From contig NZ_CP053707.1 of NCBI RefSeq assembly GCF_013201035.1, positions 2,418,001-2,482,000 of the forward strand: a DNA stretch of 64,000 nucleotides, read 5' to 3'. This document shows positions 1-8,213 of the stretch, piece by piece. The notes beneath the pieces are model-generated. The model worked only from the letters and a program-made list of their open reading frames with translations. It was not told the origin of the DNA and made no database searches. The position numbers and the translations under genes are program-made. Numbering within the stretch: the stretch's first letter is position 1; every line of letters starts with the position of its first letter. This DNA comes from Arthrobacter sp. NEB 688 (lineage in GTDB: Bacteria; Actinomycetota; Actinomycetes; Actinomycetales; Dermatophilaceae).

Positions 1-2
1 GC

Positions 3-1115
3 GACGACAAGGACAAGTCGGCCCTCTACCTCGGCGAGTGCCGCCGGATGGGCATCAAGGTCCTGCCGCCGGACGTCAACGACTCCGTCGGGCCGTTCGC
101 CGCGGTCGGCACCGACATCCGCTTTGGCCTGCACGCCATCCGCAACGTCGGCCACAACGTCGTCGAGGCGATCATCACCGCCCGCGAGGAGAAGGGCCGC
201 TTCACCTCCTTCCGCGACTTCATGTCCAAGGTGCCGGCGGTCGTCTGCAACAAGCGCACCATCGAGTCGCTCATCAAGGGCGGCGCGTTCGACGGCCTGG
301 CCGAGACCCGGATGGGCCTGCTGCGCATCCACGAGGAGTACGTCGACGCGTTCGTCGCGGTCAAGCGCCAGGAGGCCATCGGCCAGGACAGCCTCTTCGG
401 GGCCTTCGCCGACGACGCGGGCTCCGGCGGGGGCGGCGGCGACATGATGGGCCTCGCGCCGGTGCCCGGGGTCGAGTGGGACAAGCAGACGCTGCTCTCC
501 TTCGAGCGCGAGATGCTCGGCCTCTACGTCTCCGACCACCCGCTCTTCGGGGTCGAGCACGTCCTCTCGGCCCACGCCGACACCCAGATCGCCGCCCTGA
601 CCGGCGACGACGCGGGCCGGCCCGAGGGCGCGATGGTGACGATCGCCGGCCTCATCACCGGCCTGCAGATCAAGCGGACCAAGAAGGGCGACCTCTGGGC
701 CATCGCGACCCTCGAGGACCTCGCCGGCTCGATCGAGTGCCTCTTCTTCCCGAGCGCCTACATGACGGTGGCGGGGATGCTCCAGCAGGACCAGATCGCC
801 GTCGTGCGCGGCAAGCTCAACAAGCGCGACGACTCGGTCTCGATCTACGCCCAGGAGCTCACCCTGCCCGACGTGAGCGAGGGCCCACGCGGCCCGGTCG
901 TCGTGACGATGGAGACCGTCCGGGCGACCCCGCAGCGGATCGAGGAGCTCAAGGGGGTCCTCACCAACCACCCGGGCACGACCGAGGTCCACCTCAAGCT
1001 CGTCAAGCCCGGGCGCACCGTCGAGATCCGGCTCGACCCGGCCTACCGGGTCTCGGCCGACGGCGCCCTCTTCGGCGACCTCAAGGTCCTCCTCGGGCCG
1101 CGCTGCCTCTCCTGA
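3..1115 (+). CDS. dnaE: DNA polymerase III alpha subunit, C-terminal part (5' truncated by window)
   Basis: This is the last ~370 residues of the replicative DNA polymerase III alpha subunit; the reading frame is already open at the window edge, so the start lies outside. The segment begins in the helix-hairpin-helix region (MGIKVLPPDVNDS, then IRNVGHNVVEAI), which binds duplex DNA. An OB-fold follows around GLITGLQIKRTKKG and the stretch ending LFFPSAY, which in DnaE contacts the single-stranded template. The catalytic aspartates and the PHP domain are outside the window. The family identity is clear from these C-terminal motifs. I cannot tell from this part alone whether it is DnaE1 or the mutagenic DnaE2, but the full OB-fold and tail favour the replicative DnaE1. 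Confidence 0.9.
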   Translation, partial: DDKDKSALYLGECRRMGIKVLPPDVNDSVGPFAAVGTDIRFGLHAIRNVGHNVVEAIITAREEKGRFTSFRDFMSKVPAVVCNKRTIESLIKGGAFDGLAETRMGLLRIHEEYVDAFVAVKRQEAIGQDSLFGAFADDAGSGGGGGDMMGLAPVPGVEWDKQTLLSFEREMLGLYVSDHPLFGVEHVLSAHADTQIAALTGDDAGRPEGAMVTIAGLITGLQIKRTKKGDLWAIATLEDLAGSIECLFFPSAYMTVAGMLQQDQIAVVRGKLNKRDDSVSIYAQELTLPDVSEGPRGPVVVTMETVRATPQRIEELKGVLTNHPGTTEVHLKLVKPGRTVEIRLDPAYRVSADGALFGDLKVLLGPRCLS

Positions 1116-1203
1116 GGGCCGGCGCCGTCGACCGTGCGGTGAACGGTCGGCGACACCGTGGATCCGATGCCCGCCAGGGGGTGCCGGACGGCGAAGTTTC
1201 TCC

Positions 1204-1209
1204 TAGGGT
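1204..1209 (+). promoter_or_regulatory. Probable -10 box (TAGGGT) for the 5'-nucleotidase gene
   Basis: TAGGGT lies 63 nt before the start at 1273, which leaves a short leader. The leader carries a perfect tandem repeat CAGGAGAACC (1247-1256 and 1257-1266); each copy contains a Shine-Dalgarno core, and the second is well placed for the ATG. Promoter function is inferred from its match to the TAnnnT boxes elsewhere in the window. Confidence 0.45.
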
Positions 1210-1272
1210 CTACCCCGTGCGGCCGCCCGGACAGGGGGTGGCCCGCCAGGAGAACCCAGGAGAACCCCCACG

Positions 1273-3081
1273 ATGAGATCGACCCGACGACGTGTCCTCG
1301 GTGCGGGTGTCGCCGCCGCGGCCCTCGCGACGCTCGCTGCCGGCGCCCCGGTGGCGCAGGCCGGCGGCCACGACGACCACCCCGGCCGCGGCCACCACCA
1401 CCCGAAGCCCCCGGCGACGACGACGGTGCAGCTGCTCTCGTTCAACGACTACCACGGTCACCTCGAGGCGACCGACCCGCCGCTGAGCAAGACCCTCGAC
1501 CCGAGCCAGACCCCCGTCGGCGGCGCCGAGTACCTCTCGAGCGCGCTCTCCACCCTGCGTGCCAAGGCCCCGAAGGGCAGCTCCCTGACCGTCGCCGCGG
1601 GTGACCTCATCGGTGGCTCGACCTTCCTCTCCGGGCTCTTCCACGACGAGCCGTCGGTCGAGTCGCTCAACGCGATGAAGCTCGACGTGAGCAGCGTCGG
1701 CAACCACGAGTTCGACGAGGGCACGACCGAGCTCCTGCGCATGCAGAAGGGCGGCTGCCACCCGACGGACGGCTGCTACTTCCCGCAGCAGCCCTACGCG
1801 GGCGCCGACTTCCAGTGGCTGGCCGCCAACGTCGTCCTCAAGCAGCAGGCCGCCGCGAAGGGCAAGGGCCACCACCACCACGAGAAGGAGCGCACGCTCC
1901 TGCCGGCGACGTCCGTCAAGAAGGTCAACGGCGTCAAGGTCGGCTTCATCGGCATGACCCTCGAGGGCACCCCGAGCCTCGTCGACCCGGCCGGCGTCGC
2001 GAACGTCGACTTCAAGGACGAGGTCGAGACCGCGAACAAGCAGGCCCGTGAGCTGCGCAAGAAGGGCGTCAACTCGATCGTCGTCCTGCTGCACGAGGGC
2101 GGCGTCCAGACCGGCACCTACCAGCAGTGCGTCGGCATCTCCGACCCGATCGCGACGATCGCGAAGACGATGACGGCCGACGTCGACGCCATCATCACCG
2201 GGCACACCCACCAGCCCTACACCTGCTCGATCCCGGACCCGAAGGGCAACCCGCGCCTGGTCACCAGCGCCGCGTCCTACGGCCAGGTCGTCTCCGAGAC
2301 CAACCTCGTCATCGACCGCCGCACCGGCGAGGTCGACCGCAAGAAGTCGACCTCGGTCAACCACCTCGTGAGCCGCACCGCGTTCGCGAAGGACGCCACG
2401 CAGACGGCGATCATCGACAAGTGGAAGGCCCTCTCGGGCCCGCTCGCCGCGCAGGTCGTCGGCAGCAACGCCCAGGACATCACGGGTGACTCCAGCGGCA
2501 ACCGCGGCATCGAGACCCCGATGGCCGACGTCGTCGCCGACGCGATCCTCTTCGGCACCAAGGCCCCGGCCAACGGCGGCGCGCAGCTCGCGCTGATGAA
2601 CGTCGGCGGCGTGCGCGCCAGCTTCCTCCTCGCGCCGAAGTACGCCGAGGGCACCGGCCAGATCACCTACGCCGAGGCCTACGACGTCGCGCCGTTCGGC
2701 AACATCCTCACGACGCTCGACCTCACCGGGGCCGAGCTGGAGGCCGTCCTCGAGCAGCAGTACGTCCCCGGCCGCCCCGGTGGTCGTGACGCGCTCGGGC
2801 TCGGCGTCTCGGACGGGTTCTCCTACGCGTGGGACGCCACCCAGCCGGCCGGCAGCCGGGTCGTGCCGGGGTCGATGACCCTCAACGGCACCCCGATGGA
2901 CATGAACGCCACCTACCGCGTCGCGACCATCAACTTCCTCGCCAACGGGGGTGACTCCTTCACCGCGTTCTCCGCGGGGAAGAACGTCCTCGGCGGCAAG
3001 GAGGACCTGGCCAACCTCGTCGACTACCTCGGGGCCACCCCGAACCTCACCGCCCCGGCGGACCGCGTCTCCGGTCTCTGA
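1273..3081 (+). CDS. Secreted bifunctional metallophosphatase / 5'-nucleotidase
   Basis: This 602-residue protein belongs to the 5'-nucleotidase/UshA-like family, which hydrolyses nucleotides and related phosphoesters outside the cell. The N-terminus (RSTRRRVLGAG, then a hydrophobic stretch ending APVAQA) is a signal peptide with twin arginines, so Tat export is likely. The metallophosphoesterase domain shows SFNDYHGHLE (D59, H61), AAGDLIGGS, VGNHEFDEG and GHTHQPY. The C-terminal nucleotidase domain shows NVGGVRASF, YAEAYDVAPFGN and NGGDSF. Two histidine-rich patches, residues 33-43 and ~199, are not part of the usual catalytic core and may bind metal. The gene stands alone, between the dnaE end and a strong terminator hairpin. 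The substrate range cannot be told from sequence. Confidence 0.93.
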   Translation: MRSTRRRVLGAGVAAAALATLAAGAPVAQAGGHDDHPGRGHHHPKPPATTTVQLLSFNDYHGHLEATDPPLSKTLDPSQTPVGGAEYLSSALSTLRAKAPKGSSLTVAAGDLIGGSTFLSGLFHDEPSVESLNAMKLDVSSVGNHEFDEGTTELLRMQKGGCHPTDGCYFPQQPYAGADFQWLAANVVLKQQAAAKGKGHHHHEKERTLLPATSVKKVNGVKVGFIGMTLEGTPSLVDPAGVANVDFKDEVETANKQARELRKKGVNSIVVLLHEGGVQTGTYQQCVGISDPIATIAKTMTADVDAIITGHTHQPYTCSIPDPKGNPRLVTSAASYGQVVSETNLVIDRRTGEVDRKKSTSVNHLVSRTAFAKDATQTAIIDKWKALSGPLAAQVVGSNAQDITGDSSGNRGIETPMADVVADAILFGTKAPANGGAQLALMNVGGVRASFLLAPKYAEGTGQITYAEAYDVAPFGNILTTLDLTGAELEAVLEQQYVPGRPGGRDALGLGVSDGFSYAWDATQPAGSRVVPGSMTLNGTPMDMNATYRVATINFLANGGDSFTAFSAGKNVLGGKEDLANLVDYLGATPNLTAPADRVSGL

Positions 3082-3095
3082 CCGCGAGGCACCGA

Positions 3096-3129
3096 CGAGG
3101 GCCGCATCCCCACCGGGGTGCGGCCCTCG
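3096..3129 (+). terminator. Terminator hairpin after the 5'-nucleotidase gene
   Basis: CGAGGGCCGCA (3096-3106) pairs with TGCGGCCCTCG (3119-3129). After a bulged T the stem continues as CCCC/GGGG around a 3-nt loop. There is no U tract, which is common in GC-rich actinobacteria. Confidence 0.7.
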
Positions 3130-3142
3130 CCGCGTCCGTGGC

Positions 3143-3148
3143 TAGGGT
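3143..3148 (+). promoter_or_regulatory. -10 box TAGGGT of a leaderless promoter (oligopeptidase B)
   Basis: TAGGGT ends exactly 6 nt before the ATG at 3155, so transcription would start at or next to the start codon. No Shine-Dalgarno sequence fits in this space. Confidence 0.55.
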
Positions 3149-3154
3149 GACGCC

Positions 3155-5278
3155 ATGCCGAGCCCCACCCCGCCCACCGCCCCGCGCCGCGAGCACGTCC
3201 GCGAGCACCACGGGGACCGGGTGGCCGACCCGTACTGGTGGATGCGCGACCTCGAGGACCCCGAGCTGCGCACCCACCTCGAGGCCGAGAACGCCTACGC
3301 CGAGGCGATGACCGAGCACCTCGCGCCGCTGCGCACGACGCTCTTCGAGGAGATCCGCGGCCGGGTCAAGGAGGACGACCTGTCGGTGCCCGTCGCGAGC
3401 GGGCCCTGGTGGTACTTCTCGCGCACCGCGGAGGGCAAGCAGTACGCCATCCACGTGCGGGTGCCGCGCGCGGACGGCGACCCGCGCCCCGACCCCGAGG
3501 GCGCCGCCCTGCCCGGCGAGGAGGTCGTGCTCGACGGCAACGTCGAGGCCGGTGACTCGGAGTTCTTCTCGCTCGGCGCCCTGACCGTCAGCGCCGACCA
3601 CCGGCTGCTCGCCTTCGCCACCGACACCGCCGGCGACGAGCGCTTCGACCTCGTGGTCCGCGAGGTCGCCTCCGGCCGCGTCCTCGACGACGCCCTGACC
3701 GGCATCGGGTACGGGGTCGAGCTGAGCCGCGACGGGTCGTTCGTCTTCTACACGCGCGTCGACGACGCCTGGCGCCCGCACCAGCTGTGGCGCCACCGGG
3801 TCGGCTCCGACCCCGCCGACGACGTCCTCGTCCACGAGGAGGGCGACGAGCGCTTCTGGATGGGCGTCAGCAGCAGCCGCGACGAGCGCTGGCTGCTCCT
3901 CGGCCTGGGCTCCAAGACCACCTCCGAGGTGTGGATGCTGCCCTCGGACGACCCCGAGGGCGAGTGGCGCGTCGTCGCGCCGCGGCGCGACGGGGTCGAG
4001 TACGACGTCGAGCCGGCCGACGACCGGCTGCTCGTCGTCCACAACGCCGACGACCCGGACTCCGACCTCGCGTGGGCGCCGCTCGACGCGACGAGCCACG
4101 AGCAGTGGGTGCCGCTGCTGTCCTCCGGCGACGGCGAGCGGTTCGTCGGGGTGGACGCCTTCGACGCCGCGACCGTGCTGTCGCTGCGCACCGGCGGGCT
4201 GACCGCGGTGCGCGTCCTGCCGCGCGACGTCACGTCGGTCTCCGGCCACGGGACGCCGTGGGACGTCGAGGTCGGCACCGCCGTGCACTCGATCGGCCTC
4301 GGCGACAACCCGGAGGCCGACCAGACCTCCGTGCAGGTCGTCGTCGAGTCGTGGACCACCCCGCGCACCGTCCTCGACGTCGACCTCGCGACCGGGGAGC
4401 GCACCGAGCTCAAGCGCCAGCCCGTGCTCGGCGGCTTCGACGCGGCCGACTACGAGGAGTCGCGCGAGTGGGCGAGCGCGCCGGACGGCACGCAGGTGCC
4501 CGTCTCGGTCGTGCGCCGCCGTGGCGTGGTCGCCGACGGCACCAACCCCGGGCTGCTCGGGGCCTACGGCGCCTACGAGATCTCGTCCGACCCGTACTTC
4601 TCCGTCGCGCGGCTCGGGCTGCTCGACCGAGGCGTCGTCTTCGCCGTCGCCCACGTGCGCGGCGGCGGCGAGATGGGCCGCCGCTGGTACGACGAGGGCA
4701 AGCTGCTGGCCAAGCCGAACACCTTCTCCGACACCGTCGCCGCCGCCGAGCACCTCGTCTCGTCGGGCTGGGTGGCGCCGGACCGGCTGGGGCTCGAGGG
4801 CGGGTCCGCGGGCGGGCTGCTCGTCGGCGCCGTCGTCAACGCCGCGCCCGGACGCTTCCGCGTCGCCCACGCGGCGGTGCCCTTCGTCGACGCGCTGACC
4901 ACCATCCTCCAGCCCGAGCTGCCCCTGACGGTGGGGGAGTGGGAGGAGTGGGGCAACCCGCTCGAGGACCCCGAGGTGTACGCGGTGATGCGGGCGTACA
5001 CGCCGTACGAGAACATCCGCCCGGAGGCCTACCCGGCGATCCTCGCGACGACGAGCCTGCACGACACGCGGGTCTACGTCACCGAGCCGGCCAAGTGGGT
5101 GGCGCGGCTGCGCGAGACCGTGACCAACGACCCCACCACGCACCCGGTCCTGCTGCGGACCGAGCTCTCGGCGGGGCACGGCGGCCGCTCGGGCCGCTAC
5201 GCCGCGTGGGAGCAGATCGCGTGGGAGTGGGCGTTCGTCCTCGACCGCCTCGGGGCCACCGAGCGCCTCAGCGACTGA
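3155..5278 (+). CDS. ptrB: S9 family peptidase, oligopeptidase B
   Basis: This 707-residue cytoplasmic serine peptidase belongs to the prolyl oligopeptidase family, subgroup oligopeptidase B, which cleaves short peptides after basic residues. The N-terminus has the typical DPYWWMRDLEDPE. A seven-bladed propeller (~70-420) comes next, then an alpha/beta-hydrolase domain. The catalytic triad is visible: S551 in GGSAGG, D637 in SLHDTR and H675 in AGHGGRSGR. The length is normal for the family. The start is fixed by a leaderless -10 box. Its 3' end overlaps the convergent universal stress gene by 11 bp. Confidence 0.92.
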   Translation: MPSPTPPTAPRREHVREHHGDRVADPYWWMRDLEDPELRTHLEAENAYAEAMTEHLAPLRTTLFEEIRGRVKEDDLSVPVASGPWWYFSRTAEGKQYAIHVRVPRADGDPRPDPEGAALPGEEVVLDGNVEAGDSEFFSLGALTVSADHRLLAFATDTAGDERFDLVVREVASGRVLDDALTGIGYGVELSRDGSFVFYTRVDDAWRPHQLWRHRVGSDPADDVLVHEEGDERFWMGVSSSRDERWLLLGLGSKTTSEVWMLPSDDPEGEWRVVAPRRDGVEYDVEPADDRLLVVHNADDPDSDLAWAPLDATSHEQWVPLLSSGDGERFVGVDAFDAATVLSLRTGGLTAVRVLPRDVTSVSGHGTPWDVEVGTAVHSIGLGDNPEADQTSVQVVVESWTTPRTVLDVDLATGERTELKRQPVLGGFDAADYEESREWASAPDGTQVPVSVVRRRGVVADGTNPGLLGAYGAYEISSDPYFSVARLGLLDRGVVFAVAHVRGGGEMGRRWYDEGKLLAKPNTFSDTVAAAEHLVSSGWVAPDRLGLEGGSAGGLLVGAVVNAAPGRFRVAHAAVPFVDALTTILQPELPLTVGEWEEWGNPLEDPEVYAVMRAYTPYENIRPEAYPAILATTSLHDTRVYVTEPAKWVARLRETVTNDPTTHPVLLRTELSAGHGGRSGRYAAWEQIAWEWAFVLDRLGATERLSD

Positions 5279-6128
5279 CCAGCACCGGGCACTCGCTGCG
5301 CGACACCAGGCGCATCGCCGTCGACCCGACGCGCAGGCCCTCGAAGCCGCCGCGTCCCCGGGCGCCGACGACGACGAGGCTCGCGCCCTCGCTGCTCGCG
5401 GCGAGGGCGTGGACGGGCTCGTCGCGCACGACGTGCACCTCGACCTTCGCGTCGGGGTGCTCCGGGCGCAGGGCCTCGGTCTCGCGCTCGACCATCTGCT
5501 CGACCCCGGCGACGTAGTCCTCCCAGCTCGAGGCGTCGGCGAGGGTCGGGTCACCGGCGCCGCGCGCCTGCCAGGCGTGGACCGCGTCGACGGTGCCGCC
5601 GAGGACGCCCGCCTCGCGCACGCCCGTGCGCAGGGCGCCGCACGCGGCCTCGGAGCCGTCGAACCCGACGACGACGCGGCCGCCCGGGACCGGCGCGGTC
5701 GACGTCGGGTGGCCGACGACGAGCACGGGACAGCGGGCGTGCGTCAGCACCTGCATCGAGACGGCGCCGAGGCCGGCGCGGCTGAGCAGCCCGTTGCCGG
5801 CGACGCCCACGACGACGAGCGCGGCGGTCTGCGACGACGCGACGAGCGAGGTGCTCGCGTAGCCGTCGTGCAGGGCGGAGGTGACGGTGAGGTCGGGGTG
5901 CGCGGCGTGCGCGCGGGCCACGGCCACGTCGAGGAGGCGGCGGCCGTGGTCGGTGACGACCGAGCGGTCCGCGAGGGCCCCGAAGCCGAGCATCGGCAGG
6001 TCGGGGGCGAAGGCGTGGAGCACGTGCAGGGTCATCCCGCGCGTGCTCGCGAAGTGGGCGGCCTGGACAACCGCGGCCTCCGCGAGCGGAGACCCGTCGA
6101 TCCCGACGACGACCCGGGCCTGGTTCAT
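5268..6128 (-). CDS. Universal stress protein with two UspA domains
   Basis: The 286-residue product holds two tandem UspA folds, each opening with a VVVGIDGS or VVVGFDGS strand. The second domain ends with GARGRGGFEGLRVGSTAMRL, which fits the ATP-binding G-2x-G-9x-G-S/T pattern. The first (GVAGNGLLSRAGLGAVS) is looser. Tandem Usp proteins of this size are common in actinobacteria, where many bind ATP and respond to hypoxia or stationary phase; the role here is inferred. The ATG at 6128 was chosen because AAGGAC lies just upstream and the UspA fold begins at once. An in-frame upstream extension has no family similarity. Confidence 0.88.
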   Translation of the reverse strand: MNQARVVVGIDGSPLAEAAVVQAAHFASTRGMTLHVLHAFAPDLPMLGFGALADRSVVTDHGRRLLDVAVARAHAAHPDLTVTSALHDGYASTSLVASSQTAALVVVGVAGNGLLSRAGLGAVSMQVLTHARCPVLVVGHPTSTAPVPGGRVVVGFDGSEAACGALRTGVREAGVLGGTVDAVHAWQARGAGDPTLADASSWEDYVAGVEQMVERETEALRPEHPDAKVEVHVVRDEPVHALAASSEGASLVVVGARGRGGFEGLRVGSTAMRLVSRSECPVLVSR

Positions 6129-6301
6129 CGACTTCGTCCTTCCCGTGCAGCACACCCGGCGGCGGGCTGCGACCGGTCGGAGGGTCCGTCGTCGAGGGAG
6201 GCGGTGGGCCTCCACCTCCGACGGTCCCACCGGCGCGGCCCGGGCACAAGGACGGATGTCACGTCCTCGCGCGCCGGGCCGCGGCCGGGTGGGTGCCGGG
6301 G

Positions 6302-8140
6302 TCAGCGACGCAGCCGCTGCCCGTCGGAGAAGACGTCGAGGACGACGTTCGCCGCCCCGATCGACCCGTTGGCCGAGGTCCACGTGCGGGCCTCGTCACC
6401 GTCCGCGACGACGACGGACTCGCCGCTGACGGAGGCCGACCCGCGCTCGAGGACGACCGCGGACCCGTCGAGGACGCCGAGCACGGGGGCGCCCCGGTCG
6501 ACCGCGACCGACCCGTACAGGCGGCCCCAGCGGTTGTCGGCGGCGAGGTGCGGCACGACCGTCGCGCGCACGAGGCCGAGCCCGGTGCGCCAGCGCGCGT
6601 CACCGGTGCGGAAGGCCGCGATGCCGGCGTCCTCGAGCTCGTCGTCGCTCGGGCGGGCGACGGGCGACCAGCGCTCGCCGACGGCGGCCGAGACCGCGCC
6701 GTCGGTGAGGACGACCGGGGCCCGGCGCACGGCGTCGGTGACGGCGGCCCGGACCCGCGGCCCGGAGAGGTCGGCGCCGAGCGTGCTCGGGTCGTCGCCG
6801 ACGAGGAAGGCGGCCGTGGCGCCGCGCAGGGAGTCGGCCCGCAGCGTGGCGCGGGTGACGACGCGCACGGCGCCGGTCCAGCCGGCGTCGCGCGCGGCGT
6901 CGGCGTAGCGCTGCCCGAGGGCGGCGGCGTCCGGGCCGAGGGCGAGGACGACGAGCCGCGCCCGGTCGTCGGAGCGGACCGCGCGGGCCCGCTCGACGAC
7001 GTCGGCGACGACGGGGGAGCCGAGGACCCCGCCACCGACGACGAGGGTGCCGCGCCCGGGAGCCGCGGGCGCCCGCCACGGGGTGGCGCGCGGCGGCGCG
7101 ACGACGTGGCCGAGGCGGGTCAGGGTGCGGGTGGACAGGTCGTAGGTCTGCCCCTCGGTCATCAGGTGCGTGAGGACCCGCCGGGCCGAGAGCGTGTGCT
7201 GCGGGCCGCCCCACGTGTGGGTCGTGCCGAGCGTCTCGAGGTCGACGACCGAGACCGAGCCCTGCCCGAAGACCCCGGAGAGCATCCGGTCGTCGGTGGC
7301 GCGCACCCCGGTGCCGTAGTCGACGCCGACCCCGACCGGGCTCGCGCCGCGGAAGTGCTCGTCGGCCGTCGCGATCGTCGAGAGGGTCCGGCCGAGCCGG
7401 CCGCGCTGGTGGAAGTGCTGGTCGTAGATGGCCCGCGTCGAGCCGGTGTCGAGCCCGCGCTCGAGGTCGGCGTCGTCGCCCCACCACACGAGGGTCGACC
7501 CCCGGCGCAGGCCCTCGGCCGGCCCGAGGTCGCCGACGTAGCCGTTGATCATCGAGCGCGACTCGACGGCCGCGCCGGCGCTCGTGCCGCCGAGGACGAC
7601 GCCCCGCCGGGTCGCGGCGCTGACGGCCCGCTCGGCCGGGCTCGCGGCGAGCACCTGCATCGCGAGGCCCTGGTCGCCGCCGAGGACGTAGATGCCGTCG
7701 GTCGCGGGGTCGGCGAGCGCGGCGGCGTTCGCGGGGTCGAGCGCGTCGGCGCGGGTGAGGAGGACGGCCAGGCGCGCGGTGCACCCGGTGAAGCGCGACG
7801 GCACGGCGTCCTCGCACGCGGCGCGCAGCTGCTCGGCCCGCTCGCCGGCGAGCTCGAGGTTCTCGGCGCGGTCCTCCGGGGCGTCGCCGTACGCGGACGG
7901 CACGACGACGAGGTCGACCGTCGGCCCCGAGGCGCGGGCGGCGGCGGTGCGCGCGAAGGCCTCGAGCGTGTCGGTCTCGTAGCCGCCGCCGATCGGGACG
8001 AGCACGTCGGCGGCCCGGCCGGCGCCCGCCGGTGGGTGCGCCCCCGACCGGGCGCTCGCGGTCGTGGCCCCGAGCGGGGCGAGGAGGGCGGTGGTCACGA
8101 GGGCGGCGCCGAGGACGTGCCGGGCGCGGTGGCTGGCCAT
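6302..8140 (-). CDS. Secreted cyanophycinase-like S51 protein with a degenerate second domain
   Basis: A signal peptide (residues ~1-31, ending TASARS) precedes a cyanophycinase-type peptidase S51 domain. This domain shows YVLGGDQG (151-158) and the nucleophile elbow GGTSAG with S187. Cyanophycinases release Asp-Arg dipeptides from the storage polymer cyanophycin. At 612 residues it is well above the usual single-domain size. Residues ~365-570 look like a second copy: VVLTDGAVSAAVGER (476-490) aligns with VVLGGTSAGAAVESR (181-195) but has A482 where S187 should be. The second copy is therefore probably inactive and may serve binding or structure. The substrate could be cyanophycin or another peptide. 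A leaderless -10 box fixes the start. Confidence 0.8.
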   Translation of the reverse strand: MASHRARHVLGAALVTTALLAPLGATTASARSGAHPPAGAGRAADVLVPIGGGYETDTLEAFARTAAARASGPTVDLVVVPSAYGDAPEDRAENLELAGERAEQLRAACEDAVPSRFTGCTARLAVLLTRADALDPANAAALADPATDGIYVLGGDQGLAMQVLAASPAERAVSAATRRGVVLGGTSAGAAVESRSMINGYVGDLGPAEGLRRGSTLVWWGDDADLERGLDTGSTRAIYDQHFHQRGRLGRTLSTIATADEHFRGASPVGVGVDYGTGVRATDDRMLSGVFGQGSVSVVDLETLGTTHTWGGPQHTLSARRVLTHLMTEGQTYDLSTRTLTRLGHVVAPPRATPWRAPAAPGRGTLVVGGGVLGSPVVADVVERARAVRSDDRARLVVLALGPDAAALGQRYADAARDAGWTGAVRVVTRATLRADSLRGATAAFLVGDDPSTLGADLSGPRVRAAVTDAVRRAPVVLTDGAVSAAVGERWSPVARPSDDELEDAGIAAFRTGDARWRTGLGLVRATVVPHLAADNRWGRLYGSVAVDRGAPVLGVLDGSAVVLERGSASVSGESVVVADGDEARTWTSANGSIGAANVVLDVFSDGQRLRR

Positions 8141-8146
8141 GGGCGC

Positions 8147-8152
8147 ACGCTA
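8147..8152 (-). promoter_or_regulatory. -10 box TAGCGT of a leaderless promoter (cyanophycinase-like gene)
   Basis: On the minus strand TAGCGT is followed by a 6-nt spacer and the ATG at 8140. It lies back to back with the mtnA promoter about 50 bp away. Confidence 0.5.
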
Positions 8153-8201
8153 GCGGCGGGGCCCGACGAGCGGGGGTTCGGGAACCGTCGGGAGCGGGGC
8201 C

Positions 8202-8207
8202 TAGGGT
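8202..8207 (+). promoter_or_regulatory. -10 box TAGGGT of a leaderless promoter (mtnA)
   Basis: TAGGGT is followed by exactly 6 nt and the ATG at 8214. No Shine-Dalgarno sequence is present. Confidence 0.55.
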
Positions 8208-8213
8208 CGGGGC

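Noticed and set aside
3047-5554. A long minus-strand frame opposite oligopeptidase B
   Set aside because: Oligopeptidase B has a complete triad and normal length; the opposite frame has no family features.
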